Shown here piece by piece: positions 8,070 to 16,801 of a DNA stretch of 64,000 bases; the first letter of the stretch is position 1; every line of letters begins with the position of its first letter. The stretch covers positions 744,001-808,000 of the forward strand of contig CAVZUK010000002.1 of NCBI GenBank assembly GCA_963778465.1. Reading direction: 5' to 3'. Below the pieces are notes generated by a model. That model saw nothing but the letters and a program-made list of their open reading frames with translations. It was not told the origin of the DNA and made no database searches. This DNA is from CAVZBW01 sp963778465. Its GTDB lineage: Bacteria; Actinomycetota; Acidimicrobiia; Acidimicrobiales; RAAP-2. The translations under genes and the position numbers were made by a program.

Positions 8070-9560
8070 GTGACCACCGTTGCCGCACCACCAGGAGGGA
8101 GAAGGGCATCGGCAGGTCCGGGAGCCACGGTGCTGATGACCGCGGTCGCCTATTTCATGGTGACCCTCGACGCCTTGGTCGTCGTGACGGCGCTCCCGTC
8201 GATCCACCACAGCTTCGGCGGGGGCCTCGGGACGCTGCAGTGGACCGTGAGTGCGTACACCATCGCCTTCGGCGCCGGCATCCTCACCGCGGCCGCGCTG
8301 GGGGACCGGCTTGGCCGGCGTCGTGTCTACGTCGTCGGGCTTGCGCTGTTCACGGCCGCGTCCGCCGCCTGCGCGCTGGCGCCCGATGCGACGGCCCTCA
8401 TCGCCTGCCGGGCGGTGCAGGGGGTCGGGGCTGCGATCGTGATGCCCCTGAGCCTCACGATCCTGACATCGGCGTTCCCCGCCGAGAAGCGGGGTGCCGT
8501 CGTCGGCATCTGGGGCGGCATCGCCGGCTTGGCCGTCGCGGCGGGGCCCCTCATTGGCGGCGGGCTCACACAGGGACTCAGCTGGCATTGGATCTTCTGG
8601 GTCAACGTCCCGATCGGCGCCGCCGCCATCGTGGGTGCCGCCCTCTTGCTGCCGGAGAGCTACGGTCCCCGCGCCCGGCTCGACGTCCCCGGGCTCGTTC
8701 TCGTCTCGGCCGGCGTGGGCGTGCTCATCTGGGGCCTGGTCCAGGGCGGTCAGGATGGCTGGGGCACCGCACAGAACCTGACCGGACTGCTGGGCGGGGC
8801 GGCGATGCTCGCCGCCTTCGTGTGGTGGGAGCGTCGGGCGCCCGAGCCGATGATCCCGCTCAGCCTCTTCTCGAGGATCCCGTTCAGCTCGGCAGTGGCG
8901 GCGCAGTTCTTCCTGTCGGCGGCGATCTACTCGGCGGCCTTCCTGACGAGCCAGTACCTCCAATTCGCCCTCGGCGACACTCCGCTCGGGACGGGTCTCA
9001 AGTTCCTGCCGTGGACGGCGACGCCGCTCGTGATCGCCCCGATCGCCGGGGCGCTCTCGGACCGGCTCGGCGCTCGTGCGCTCATCGTCCCGGGGCTGAC
9101 GATGCAGGCGCTGGGGTTCGGTTGGATGGTCCATCTCGCGGGCACCTCCGCCGGTTACGGGAGCTTCGTCCTGCCCTTCGTCGTGGCCGGCGTCGGCGTG
9201 TCCATGGCGCTCCCGAGCGTCACCGCCGGCGGGCTCAACGCGGTGCCACCCGATCTGCTCGGGAAGGCGGCGGGCACGCTCAACACGATGCAGCAGTTCG
9301 GTGCGGTCTTCGGCGTCGCCATCGTCACCTCGGTCTTCAACTCGCACGGCAGCCTCGCCACCCCGGCGACGGTCACGAGCGGGTACCGGGCGGCCCTGGC
9401 CGTATCGGCCGGCGCCTCACTGCTCGGCGCGCTGGCGGCCCTCGGGATCCGTCGGGCCCGAGGGGGAGCCACCGACCGGACGGGTGGCGCCGCCGTCGAG
9501 GCGCTGGCTACGGGAGGAGACAGAGGATCAACCAGAGCCTCTGCCAGAGTCGCTCCTTGA
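8070..9560 (+). CDS. MFS transporter, DHA2 (EmrB/QacA) drug exporter type
   Basis: 496 residues, 14 predicted membrane segments. Signatures: 'MVTLDALVVVTALPSIHHSF' in helix 1, 'GDRLGRRRVYVVGLALF' in loop 2-3, 'CRAVQGVGAAIVMPLSL' and motif C 'GGIAGLAVAAGPLIGGGL' in helix 5. Probably a proton-driven efflux pump; substrate unknown. GTG 8070 is preceded by GAGGAGATCACC. Its stop lies 54 bp from the convergent tetR gene. A 16-bp repeat array precedes it and may be its control site. Confidence 0.87.
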   Translation: MTTVAAPPGGRRASAGPGATVLMTAVAYFMVTLDALVVVTALPSIHHSFGGGLGTLQWTVSAYTIAFGAGILTAAALGDRLGRRRVYVVGLALFTAASAACALAPDATALIACRAVQGVGAAIVMPLSLTILTSAFPAEKRGAVVGIWGGIAGLAVAAGPLIGGGLTQGLSWHWIFWVNVPIGAAAIVGAALLLPESYGPRARLDVPGLVLVSAGVGVLIWGLVQGGQDGWGTAQNLTGLLGGAAMLAAFVWWERRAPEPMIPLSLFSRIPFSSAVAAQFFLSAAIYSAAFLTSQYLQFALGDTPLGTGLKFLPWTATPLVIAPIAGALSDRLGARALIVPGLTMQALGFGWMVHLAGTSAGYGSFVLPFVVAGVGVSMALPSVTAGGLNAVPPDLLGKAAGTLNTMQQFGAVFGVAIVTSVFNSHGSLATPATVTSGYRAALAVSAGASLLGALAALGIRRARGGATDRTGGAAVEALATGGDRGSTRASARVAP

Positions 9561-9614
9561 GCTGATCGAACCGGGTTCGTGCCGAGGGCGATCCGCCCCG
9601 TCTCCCACCCACCG

Positions 9615-10232
9615 TCACAGCGAATCGATCCAGCGATCGAGGCGACGCGCCGCCCCCGAGAGGATGTCCGGATCGCGCATGGTGTTGGTGAGCAGGGCAC
9701 TGCCCTCGTAGGCGGCGAGCAGTTCGAGGGCGAGCTCGTGCGCATCGCGGCGACCGAGCGTCTCGAACTGCGTCTCGGCCCAGGCGATCGGGATGCGCAT
9801 GAGGTCCGCCACGTCGAGCGACGGGAGCTGGGCTCGCTTGTCGAGCTCGGAGCACAGCCCACCGAGCGGGCACCCGTGTTGCGCCACGGTGTCGCCCTGC
9901 CTGGCGAGCTCTCCCACGAGAGCCTTGAGCCGGCCCCTCGGGGTTCGGTGCCGACGATCGATCGAGGCCAGGGTCGTCTTGACCTGCTGGGCGTGAGTCT
10001 CGATGACCGCGGCGATGACCTCGTCCTTCGTCTTGAAGTAGTAGTAGACGTTGCCGGGGGGAACGTCCGCCGCCTTGGCGATGTCGGCGAGCGTCGTCCG
10101 CTCGATGCCCTGTTGGTGCAGCAGCCGGACCGCTGCGCCGATCAACCGTTCTCGCTTCCCGGGCCGTCCCCCGGCCACCGTCGCCTCGTCCCGCGCTGAG
10201 TCAGTCATCTCACTCATGAGGGTACCCGTCAC
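9615..10232 (-). CDS. TetR/AcrR-family regulator
   Basis: 205 residues. N-terminal helix-turn-helix: 'RERLIGAAVRLLHQQGIERT' then 'TLADIAKAADVPPGNVYYYF' and 'KTKDEVI' complete the TetR DNA-binding domain (about 25-75); the rest is the ligand-binding domain. GTG 10232 overlaps the TGA of the upstream MFS gene (GTGA), so the two are translationally coupled; ATG 10217 is an alternative start. It very likely represses the MFS-tetR operon through the palindromes at 11757-11820. Ligand is probably a substrate of the pump, as in related systems (inference). Confidence 0.88.
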   Translation of the reverse strand: MTGTLMSEMTDSARDEATVAGGRPGKRERLIGAAVRLLHQQGIERTTLADIAKAADVPPGNVYYYFKTKDEVIAAVIETHAQQVKTTLASIDRRHRTPRGRLKALVGELARQGDTVAQHGCPLGGLCSELDKRAQLPSLDVADLMRIPIAWAETQFETLGRRDAHELALELLAAYEGSALLTNTMRDPDILSGAARRLDRWIDSL

Positions 10233-11734
10233 GAGTGGGTGGGATCACCCTCGGCTGCGACGTCGGCGTTGACCATGACCAAGGGTGCGGCCTCCCGGGT
10301 GTTGCCGATCCGCAGCGCGATGAGGGCGGCGCACGCCATCAGGATGCTGCCCACGAGCAGGGCCTGGTGGTAGCCGGCATCCGAGGCCACGACGTGTGGC
10401 GTGCCGGCGGCGATCAGGTCGTTGGTGCGGGTGATGGCGACGGCGGACAGGATGGCGAGGCCGAGGGCGCTGCCGATCTGCTGGGACGAGTTGAGCAGTC
10501 CCGCTGCGAGCCCCGCCTTGTCGGGCGGTACGCCGGCATTGGCGGCGGCGGTCACCGCGACGAAGACCGTTCCCGCCCCGAGAGCCATCACGATGAAACC
10601 CGGAAGCAGATCGGACACGTAGGACCCGCCGAGCGGAACCCTCGACACCCAATAGATCCCCGCTGCGGCGACGACACAACCCGCCACGACCACCGGGCGG
10701 GTACCGATGCGCGTCACCAGCTGGGACGAGACGGCTCCCGCGATGGCGAACCCGGCGGTGATCGGGAGATAGGCGGCGCCGGCCTTGAGGGGGGAGTAGT
10801 GGAGGACCTCCTGCATGTAGAGCGTGGCATAGAAGAACATCGAGAAGAACCCGCAGAAGGCGATCAGCTGGGTGACGTCGGCGGCAACGAGTCCCCTCAC
10901 CCGGAGGATGGAGAAGGGGAGCAGGGGGTTCCGGCTACGCCGCTCGTTGAAGACGAAGCCGACGAGCAGGACGGCCGAGCCGACCAGGGTGAGGATCGTC
11001 TCGGTCGATCCCCAGCCGATGACGGGCGCACGGACGAGGCTGTAGACGAGGAGCAGCATGCCTCCGGTGACCAGGACCGCTCCCTGCGAGTCGAACGTCG
11101 ATCCCCTCGCCCCGGCGCCCCGGTCGCCTGCGAGCAGCACGAGGGCTCCGACGGCCACGAGGGCACAGACCGGCGGGTTGACGAAGAAGATCCATCGCCA
11201 ACCGGGTCCCTGGGAGAGCAGGCCGCCGAGGAAGACGCCGGCCGCGGCGGCGACGCCGCTGATGGCTCCCCAGACGCCGAGCGCGGTGTTGCGGTCCTTG
11301 CCTTCCCGGAAGCTGGTCGTAAGCTCCGAGAGCGCAGCGGGCGCCATCAGCGCGGCACCGATCCCCTGCACCAGGCGGGCGGCGATGAGCAGCCCCGAGC
11401 TGCGGGAGAGGCCTGCAGTCAGGGACGAGACGGCGAAGACGGTCAACCCCGCGAAGAGCATGCGCCGGCGTCCGAAGAGATCGCCGAGCCGGCCTCCGAG
11501 CAGGAGGAAGCCGCCGTACGTGAGGATGTAGCCGCTCGCGACCCACTGCAGGCTCTGCTGCGAGAAGCCCAGGCTGTGCTGGATCGACGGCAGGGCGACG
11601 TTGACGATCGCCGAGTCGACGATGTCGAGGAACTGCACGGCGCAAAGAAGGACGAGGATGATGGCCCCGAGCCTCGAGCGGAGAACGAGGCGGGGCTCGG
11701 CGACCGACGGGGACTGGCTCTGGTCGATTCGCAT
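10229..11734 (-). CDS. MFS transporter, DHA2 type, in operon with tetR
   Basis: 501 residues, 14-helix exporter. Helix 1 'QFLDIVDSAIVNVALPSI', loop 2-3 'GGRLGDLFGRRRMLFAG', motif C in helix 5 'GAISGVAAAAGVFLGGLL'. First gene of a two-gene operon with the TetR regulator, reading left from a strong promoter at 11778-11806 that is flanked by two palindromes. The arrangement is that of a self-regulated drug-responsive efflux operon. The ATG at 11734 gives MRIDQSQS; no strong Shine-Dalgarno, GAGAGGTG lies about 11 nt upstream. Confidence 0.88.
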   Translation of the reverse strand: MRIDQSQSPSVAEPRLVLRSRLGAIILVLLCAVQFLDIVDSAIVNVALPSIQHSLGFSQQSLQWVASGYILTYGGFLLLGGRLGDLFGRRRMLFAGLTVFAVSSLTAGLSRSSGLLIAARLVQGIGAALMAPAALSELTTSFREGKDRNTALGVWGAISGVAAAAGVFLGGLLSQGPGWRWIFFVNPPVCALVAVGALVLLAGDRGAGARGSTFDSQGAVLVTGGMLLLVYSLVRAPVIGWGSTETILTLVGSAVLLVGFVFNERRSRNPLLPFSILRVRGLVAADVTQLIAFCGFFSMFFYATLYMQEVLHYSPLKAGAAYLPITAGFAIAGAVSSQLVTRIGTRPVVVAGCVVAAAGIYWVSRVPLGGSYVSDLLPGFIVMALGAGTVFVAVTAAANAGVPPDKAGLAAGLLNSSQQIGSALGLAILSAVAITRTNDLIAAGTPHVVASDAGYHQALLVGSILMACAALIALRIGNTREAAPLVMVNADVAAEGDPTHS

Positions 11735-11756
11735 GCCCGTGCACCTCTCGTCTCAA

Positions 11757-11770
11757 GTGAGTTGACTAAC
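11757..11770. promoter_or_regulatory. operator O2 (TetR-type palindrome)
   Basis: GTGAGTTGACTAAC: arms GTGAGT / ACTAAC (one mismatch to a perfect inverted repeat). It lies immediately downstream of the -10 box of the MFS-tetR promoter, covering the transcription start. Its centre is 50 bp from that of O1. Confidence 0.7.
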
Positions 11771-11777
11771 TAACCTC

Positions 11778-11806
11778 AGTATCGGGCGGTGCCCCCTCAG
11801 TGTCAA
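11778..11806 (-). promoter_or_regulatory. sigma-A-type promoter of the MFS-tetR operon
   Basis: On the minus strand: TTGACA (11806-11801), 17-bp spacer, GATACT (11783-11778). Consensus -35, 4/6 -10 and ideal spacing. Transcription would start near 11770, giving a leader of about 36 nt before ATG 11734. Flanked closely by O1 upstream and O2 downstream, as expected of a repressed promoter. Confidence 0.75.
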
Positions 11807-11820
11807 GTGAGTCAACTCAC
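11807..11820. promoter_or_regulatory. operator O1 (perfect TetR-type palindrome)
   Basis: GTGAGTCAACTCAC, a perfect 6+2+6 inverted repeat, abutting the -35 box of the MFS-tetR promoter. Same half-site (GTGAGT) as O2. The gene for the likely ligand, a TetR repressor, is in the operon. Confidence 0.75.
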
Positions 11821-11880
11821 TCAGTCGTCGAAGTTGGTCCGCAGGGGTCGCTGCCCTCCGGGATCGGGCGGGCTACGTGG

Positions 11881-13185
11881 TCAGAGCTGCCCCAGGTAGA
11901 AGCGCGTGCCTTGGTCGTCGGTGCAGGTCGACGAGATCCCGTAGGGCTGTCGCTCGGGATCGCTCGCGCTGCCTCCCACCGCACGGACCTGTCGCACTGC
12001 GGCGTCCACGTCGTCGACCCGGTACATGGGCACGGTCGTCGCTCGGGAATGACCTCCCGAGAGTCCGATCATCGGGTTCACGTCGTCGACCTGCCAACCG
12101 TCGGCGACCCTCCCGGGGGAGAAGCGCCATCCGAGGACGGCCCCGTAGAAGCTGCGGGCAGCAGTCGAGTCGACGACCTCCATCGTGACGTAGGCCAGGT
12201 CTCCCTGGTGCCGGCCGGTCCGCGAGTCGTCCGGCCGGTGGCGAGGTCCCGTGGCCTCCGCACCGGGCACCTCGACCAGGGCAAATCGCGTGCCCTGGTC
12301 GTCGGTGCATCCCGAGATGCGCCCGTACGGCTCGGGGTGCGGTTCCTCGGCGGTCCCACCGGCCGAGCGGATCCGCTCCACCGCCGCGTCCACGTCTGCC
12401 ACGGCCATGCAGAGGAACAGCGTGTGCTCCTGCATCCCCCCGAACAGCCCGTGGGAGACCGACAAGCCATCGACTTGCCGGCCCCCGGGTCCGCTGCCGG
12501 GTCCGTAGCGCCAACCGAGGACCGCCGAGTAGAAGTCGGCGGCCCGGGCGACGTCGCGGACCCACAGCGAGACGTAGCCGAGGTCCCCGTGGCAAAGCGG
12601 TGGCGTCGAAACCGGTCCCGAGACCATCCATCGGTGCCCGAAGGGATCGCGCAGCACGCCGTTGCGGCCGTACTCGTAGTCGGCGGCCGGACGCTCGAGG
12701 CGTGCGCCGAGGCCGACGGCGGCACCAAGGACGGCGTCGACCTCTGGGACCTCGAGATGCAGGGTGACCGCCACCCCCCGGCCCGGGGCCGGTGCCACCA
12801 CGTCGATCTCGGGGTGCTCCTCGGAAAGCATCAGGCGGGCCGTCCCGATCTCGAGCTCGGCGTGTCCCACGCGCCCGTCGTGCCCGACGATCGGTGGGTC
12901 GACGAGCCGTGCGCCGAATGCCTCTCGGTACCAGGCGATGGCCTCCGCGGCACCCGACACCGCGATGTACGGAACGATGACGGCCGACGTGCCGACGACG
13001 GGATCCGGCATGGTGCTCCCCCTTTCCCGGGGTGTCGCGGACGTTCGAAGCACGTCGCCCGCACCTACGGCCGCCGCCTCCCCTCGCAGCGCTCGCTTCA
13101 GCCGCGACCGGAGATCGGCGGCAAACGCCGGGTCGGGATCGACGGGCGTCGCCGGCAGGCGGAGCGAGGCAAAGGGATCAGGCAT
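11881..13185 (-). CDS. triple VOC (glyoxalase/bleomycin-resistance fold) protein
   Basis: 434 residues. Residues 1-58 are a leader, 'MPDPFASLRLPATPVDPDPA' then an Arg-rich helix, common in proteins encoded beside actinobacterial ECF sigma factors. Three VOC domains follow: about 66-190 (PhnB-like, 'VPYIAVSGAAEAIAWYREAF'), 200-305 ('GYVSLWVRDVARAADFYSAV') and 330-434 ('AYVTMEVVDSTAARSFYGAV'). Metal ligands and substrate cannot be assigned. The ATG at 13185 is supported by the leader and by its overlap with the sigma factor's expected stop (ATGCCTGA). A second ATG at 13011 would drop the leader. Probably controlled with, or a partner of, the sigma factor. Confidence 0.8.
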   Translation of the reverse strand: MPDPFASLRLPATPVDPDPAFAADLRSRLKRALRGEAAAVGAGDVLRTSATPRERGSTMPDPVVGTSAVIVPYIAVSGAAEAIAWYREAFGARLVDPPIVGHDGRVGHAELEIGTARLMLSEEHPEIDVVAPAPGRGVAVTLHLEVPEVDAVLGAAVGLGARLERPAADYEYGRNGVLRDPFGHRWMVSGPVSTPPLCHGDLGYVSLWVRDVARAADFYSAVLGWRYGPGSGPGGRQVDGLSVSHGLFGGMQEHTLFLCMAVADVDAAVERIRSAGGTAEEPHPEPYGRISGCTDDQGTRFALVEVPGAEATGPRHRPDDSRTGRHQGDLAYVTMEVVDSTAARSFYGAVLGWRFSPGRVADGWQVDDVNPMIGLSGGHSRATTVPMYRVDDVDAAVRQVRAVGGSASDPERQPYGISSTCTDDQGTRFYLGQL

Positions 13186-13706
13186 CGCCGTCCTCCTCGT
13201 CGCAGTAGGTCCGGCGGAACGCGAGAACGGGCGCGGGTCAAGAGCGCCTCCGTGGCGTGGACGGTGCGGCCGAGGACGACTGCCACGTCGGGGACCGGCA
13301 GGTCGTCGAGATAGCGGAGCGTGAGCGCGGCACGGTGCTGTGGGGCGAGCCGGGCGAGCGTCTCCCGCGCCCGCACGGCGTCGAGCTGCGCGTCCCAGGG
13401 GTCCGCCACGTCCGGCGAGGCGTCCGCCAGTGCCTGGAGCCGGCGATGGTCTCGGGCCTCGCGGCGCCAGTGGTCGACCAACTTGTGCCGTGCCACGCCG
13501 ATGGCCCAGGCGACGCTCATGGGCGGCGGGTCGTCGCGACGGGAGGCATCCACTGCGGCTAAGAAGGTCTCGGCGGTGAGGTCCTCGGCGAGGGTCCTCG
13601 CACCGCAGCGGGCCGAGAGGTAGCCGTACACGTGGGGGAGCGCATCGTCGTAGAAGTCGAGGAAGGGGGCAGGGGACCCCCCGACCATGGCCCGCTCTTC
13701 GCTCAC
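13098..13706 (-). CDS. ECF RNA polymerase sigma factor, C-terminus frameshifted
   Basis: Sigma-70 region 2 ('LAEDLTAETFLAAVDASRR', then 'IGVARHKLVDHWRRE') and region 4 ('LAPQHRAALTLRYLDDLPV', 'VHATEALLTRAR') are clear. The frame as read continues past the expected end to a stop at 13098, into the VOC gene. Skipping one C at about 13223 restores 'AFRRTYCDEEDGDA' and a stop at 13178-13180 that overlaps the VOC start, exactly the usual arrangement. So there is one apparent extra base, from mutation or from sequence error. Start GTG 13706 (alternative ATG 13688). Pairs with the VOC protein. Confidence 0.8.
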   Translation of the reverse strand: MSEERAMVGGSPAPFLDFYDDALPHVYGYLSARCGARTLAEDLTAETFLAAVDASRRDDPPPMSVAWAIGVARHKLVDHWRREARDHRRLQALADASPDVADPWDAQLDAVRARETLARLAPQHRAALTLRYLDDLPVPDVAVVLGRTVHATEALLTRARSRVPPDLLRRGGRRCLIPLPRSACRRRPSIPTRRLPPISGRG

Positions 13707-13849
13707 ACCCCTATCGTCGCTCGGGGGCCCCTGACTCCGACACCCGATTCCACGAAACCTCGCCGCCAGGGCTTTCTGGGGGTTGCCTCGGTTGTTACAC
13801 CGACGGTGAAGAGGTGGGCGAGATAGGATCGCCGCGGGGGGTTTCACAC

Positions 13850-15082
13850 ATGGCACATCGCGTTCTCGTCCGCATCGTGAGCGTGCTCGCCGTCTTGGCG
13901 AGTCTCCTCGTCGGACTGACCGTCCCGGCTGCCGCGTCCGCTGCACCGATCAAGATCGCCCTCATCACCTCGGTCACCGGACTGGCGTCCCCTCTCTTCC
14001 AGCACGCCCCGCAGGGCTTCCTCGCCCGGATTGCCCTCCAGAACTCGATGGGCGGGGTGAACGGCCACAAGCTCGTGCCGATCGTGATCAACGACGAGAC
14101 CAATCCGGGCCAAGTTGCGACGGCGGTCCAAGAGGCGATCTCCGACGGGGTCGTCGGGATCGTGAACGACAGCTCCCTGTTCTACGCCGGCTACAAGTAC
14201 GCGCAGGAGGCGGGGATCCCGGTGACCGGGGGCAGCTTCGACGGCCCCGAATGGGGTGAGCAGCCCAACACCAACATGTTCGCCTCCGATACCGGCAGTG
14301 TGAATCCCACGTATCCCGCCTCCACCTTGATCGGGAACTTCTTGAAGAGCCACGGGGGCACCGTCCTCGGGTCCTACGGCATCTCCATCTCCCCGTCGTC
14401 CATCCAGTCGGCAAAGGGCGCCGGCATCTCGTTCGAACGGGCCGGCGGCAAGGTCGGCGTCCTCGACACGTCCGTCGTCTACGGGAGCGTCGAATTCACG
14501 CCCGAGTCCCTGGTGGCCCGGAGCAAGGGCGTCAACGCGGTCTACGCCGGCATGGGCAACAACCAGAATTTCGCCATCGCGACCACCTTCAAGCAGGCCG
14601 GCGTCAAGCTCAAGGCGGTCGTCTTCCCGACGGGCTACGAAGCCGACATCGTCCACCAGCCCGTGTGGTCCGACGTCCAGGGCATGTACTTCAGCTCGGA
14701 GTTCCGCCCCACCGCGATTCCCAACGCCGGCACCCGTCAGATGGCCGCCGCCCTGCAGCGTTACCAGGGACGTTCGCCGGCCAACTTCGCGACCTTCGAC
14801 GTCTACGAGTCCTGGCTGGGCGCCGACCTGATGATCAAGGGCCTCCAACACGCCGGCGCGAACCCCACCCCGGCGAACGTCATCAAGTCCCTGCGGGGCA
14901 TCAGGTCCTACAACGGCAACGGCATCCTGCCGGTCAGCTATGACTACGCGACGAACTTCGGACACAACGGCCCGCAGTGCTCGTGGTTCCTACGGGCGGA
15001 AGCCAATGGCTTCGTTCCCGTCTCGAACGCTCCGATCTGCGGGCACGACATCGCCGGTACCGCCACCGCCCAGGCCTCGTAG
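13850..15082 (+). CDS. periplasmic-binding-protein-type ABC solute receptor (branched-chain amino acid class)
   Basis: 410 residues. Signal peptide at the N-terminus (Arg residues, 'VLAVLASLLVGLTVPAAASA', then mature start near residue 32). Body is Peripla_BP_6 type: 'IKIALITSVTGLASPLFQHA', 'GGVNGHKLVPIVINDETNPG', 'GVVGIVNDSSLFYAGYKYAQ'. Such receptors deliver amino acids, amides or aromatic acids to an ABC importer; here no permease or ATPase gene is adjacent, so it is an orphan receptor or serves a distant transporter. A TAGGAT box at 13824-13829 could be the -10, giving a short leader. ATG 13850 is preceded by a G-run. Confidence 0.82.
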   Translation: MAHRVLVRIVSVLAVLASLLVGLTVPAAASAAPIKIALITSVTGLASPLFQHAPQGFLARIALQNSMGGVNGHKLVPIVINDETNPGQVATAVQEAISDGVVGIVNDSSLFYAGYKYAQEAGIPVTGGSFDGPEWGEQPNTNMFASDTGSVNPTYPASTLIGNFLKSHGGTVLGSYGISISPSSIQSAKGAGISFERAGGKVGVLDTSVVYGSVEFTPESLVARSKGVNAVYAGMGNNQNFAIATTFKQAGVKLKAVVFPTGYEADIVHQPVWSDVQGMYFSSEFRPTAIPNAGTRQMAAALQRYQGRSPANFATFDVYESWLGADLMIKGLQHAGANPTPANVIKSLRGIRSYNGNGILPVSYDYATNFGHNGPQCSWFLRAEANGFVPVSNAPICGHDIAGTATAQAS

Positions 15083-15086
15083 ACGG

Positions 15087-15503
15087 GTGCCGGCCGGCTA
15101 CTCGGGGTCGCCCCTCGTGCGGAAGATCGGGGTGAAGCCGGGCCACTGCGTCGCCCTGATCGGCGCGCCCGTGGGATGGGTCATCGCGGGGCTCCCCGAG
15201 GGCGTCAAGGTGGCACGGCGCACGCCGGGTCGGAGGGTGGACATCGTCGTGGCGTTCTTCCGGGACGTGGCCTCCCTGCGAAAGGCCGTTCCCACGCTCA
15301 GTCGCAAGATCGTGCCCGACGGGGCGCTCTGGGTCGCGTGGCCGCGCCGTGCGGGTGGGCACTCGAGCGACATCACCGACAACGAAGTGCGTGGCGCCGC
15401 CCTCCCGTTGGGCCTGGTCGACGTCAAGGTCGCGGCCCTGGACGACGACTGGTCGGGTCTGAAGGTGGTCTGGCGCAAGGAGCTCCGGGCGGGGCTCGCC
15501 TGA
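15087..15503 (+). CDS. DUF3052 family protein
   Basis: 138 residues, cytoplasmic, no membrane segment. The sequence 'YSGSPLVRKIGVKPGHCVAL' followed by 'VDIVVAFFRDVASLRKAVP' and 'DGALWVAWPRR' is that of the small actinobacterial DUF3052 family, whose function is not known to me. GTG 15087 begins 4 nt after the stop of the solute-binding protein, suggesting one transcript. Convergent with the serine hydrolase gene. Confidence 0.8.
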   Translation: MPAGYSGSPLVRKIGVKPGHCVALIGAPVGWVIAGLPEGVKVARRTPGRRVDIVVAFFRDVASLRKAVPTLSRKIVPDGALWVAWPRRAGGHSSDITDNEVRGAALPLGLVDVKVAALDDDWSGLKVVWRKELRAGLA

Positions 15504-15562
15504 GCGTCCGGGCCCCAGGGCTCCGCGGGACCGGATCGGCGGTCCCGCCGTGCAGGTCGCGC

Positions 15563-16750
15563 TCAGTCGTCGATCGCCGCGTACGCCCCCGTCAAGAAGT
15601 CGCGGGCGATCTCTGGCGGGCGGGGCGACGTCCATGCCGCGTTCGTCATGAGGACCGTGACCATCTGCTCCGACGGGTCGTTGCGCCAGATCGTGCCGAG
15701 CCCGCCGTCCCAGCCGTACTGACCAACGGGCTCGGCCGGGCTGTCGCGGCGGGTGACGACGCCAACGCAGAAGCCCCAGCCGCGTGCGTCGAAGTCGTCC
15801 GGGAAGAACCCGGAGAGCGCCTTTTGCTGGGGCGTCAGCTGGTCGGTCGTCATCGTCTCGACCGAGGGTCTCGTGAGGATCGGGCGTCCGCCGCGGAGGA
15901 GCATCTCGGCGAAGGCCAGGTAGTCGTGCGCCGTCGAGACCAGCCCGGCGCCACCGGAGGGGAACGGCGGTGGTGCGCTCCACTGGCCGCCCGGCTCGTC
16001 GTACACCTCGAGCTCGCCGGTCACGGGGTCGGTCAGGTAGCTCGTGGCGAGCCGATCCACGTCCCTGCCCGTGGCGGAGAAGGCCGTGTCCTTCATCCCC
16101 AGCGGCTCGAAGATCCGCTCCCGCAGGAACGTCTCGAACGGCTGCCCAGTGGCCCGGGCGATGAGGACGCCGAGGACGTCGGCGCCGGTGTGGTACAGCC
16201 AGCGCTCCCCGGGTTGGCACATGAGGGGGAGGGTCGAGAATCGCCGCATCCACTCGTCGGGCCCGGGAGGAAGCGACGGTTGCGGTGGCCCGACGCTGAG
16301 CTGGAGTGCTGCGGCGGCCTCGTTCACCGGGCACGGCCCGACGTAGCCGCCAAACCCCATCCGGAAGGTGAGGAGGTCCCGCACCGTGATCGGCCGGGTT
16401 GCCGGCACGGTGTCGTCCACCGGCGCGTCGATGCGCCGCACGACCCGACGGTCCGCAAGCTCGGGGAGGAGGCGGTCGACGGGATCGTCGAGGCGGAGGA
16501 CGCACTCCTCGAGGAGGATGAGGGTGGCGACGCCGGTGATCGGCTTGGTCATCGAGGAGATTCGAAAGATCGTGTCCGGTGATACGGGCCGTCCGTCATG
16601 CGTGGCGGTGCTGCCGACGGCTTCGACGCGTGCCTCGCCCCGCCGGCTCACCGCCCAGACGAGTCCGGGGGCGGCGCCACGCTGCACGTGGCCGGACAGC
16701 ACGTCGCCCATCCGGGCGAGGTGGTCCTCGGAGAGATCGGAGTCGACCAT
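15563..16750 (-). CDS. serine hydrolase, beta-lactamase class C / esterase VIII family
   Basis: 395 residues. The catalytic S-x-x-K is S66-M-T-K69 in 'FRISSMTKP'; the second motif is 'YHTGADVLG' (Tyr of Y-x-N/T) and the third is a 'GWDGGLGT' loop in place of KTG, a pattern typical of family VIII esterases rather than true cephalosporinases. No signal peptide, so cytoplasmic. Last gene of a four-gene leftward run (sulfotransferase, TetR, DUF1214 protein, this), 51 bp after the DUF1214 gene. Substrate likely an ester or lactone; no closer prediction. Confidence 0.82.
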   Translation of the reverse strand: MVDSDLSEDHLARMGDVLSGHVQRGAAPGLVWAVSRRGEARVEAVGSTATHDGRPVSPDTIFRISSMTKPITGVATLILLEECVLRLDDPVDRLLPELADRRVVRRIDAPVDDTVPATRPITVRDLLTFRMGFGGYVGPCPVNEAAAALQLSVGPPQPSLPPGPDEWMRRFSTLPLMCQPGERWLYHTGADVLGVLIARATGQPFETFLRERIFEPLGMKDTAFSATGRDVDRLATSYLTDPVTGELEVYDEPGGQWSAPPPFPSGGAGLVSTAHDYLAFAEMLLRGGRPILTRPSVETMTTDQLTPQQKALSGFFPDDFDARGWGFCVGVVTRRDSPAEPVGQYGWDGGLGTIWRNDPSEQMVTVLMTNAAWTSPRPPEIARDFLTGAYAAIDD

Positions 16751-16801
16751 GGGGGTACGACGGCGCTGCCGGCCGATTCTCGTCGGCGCGGCGGGTTGCC
16801 C

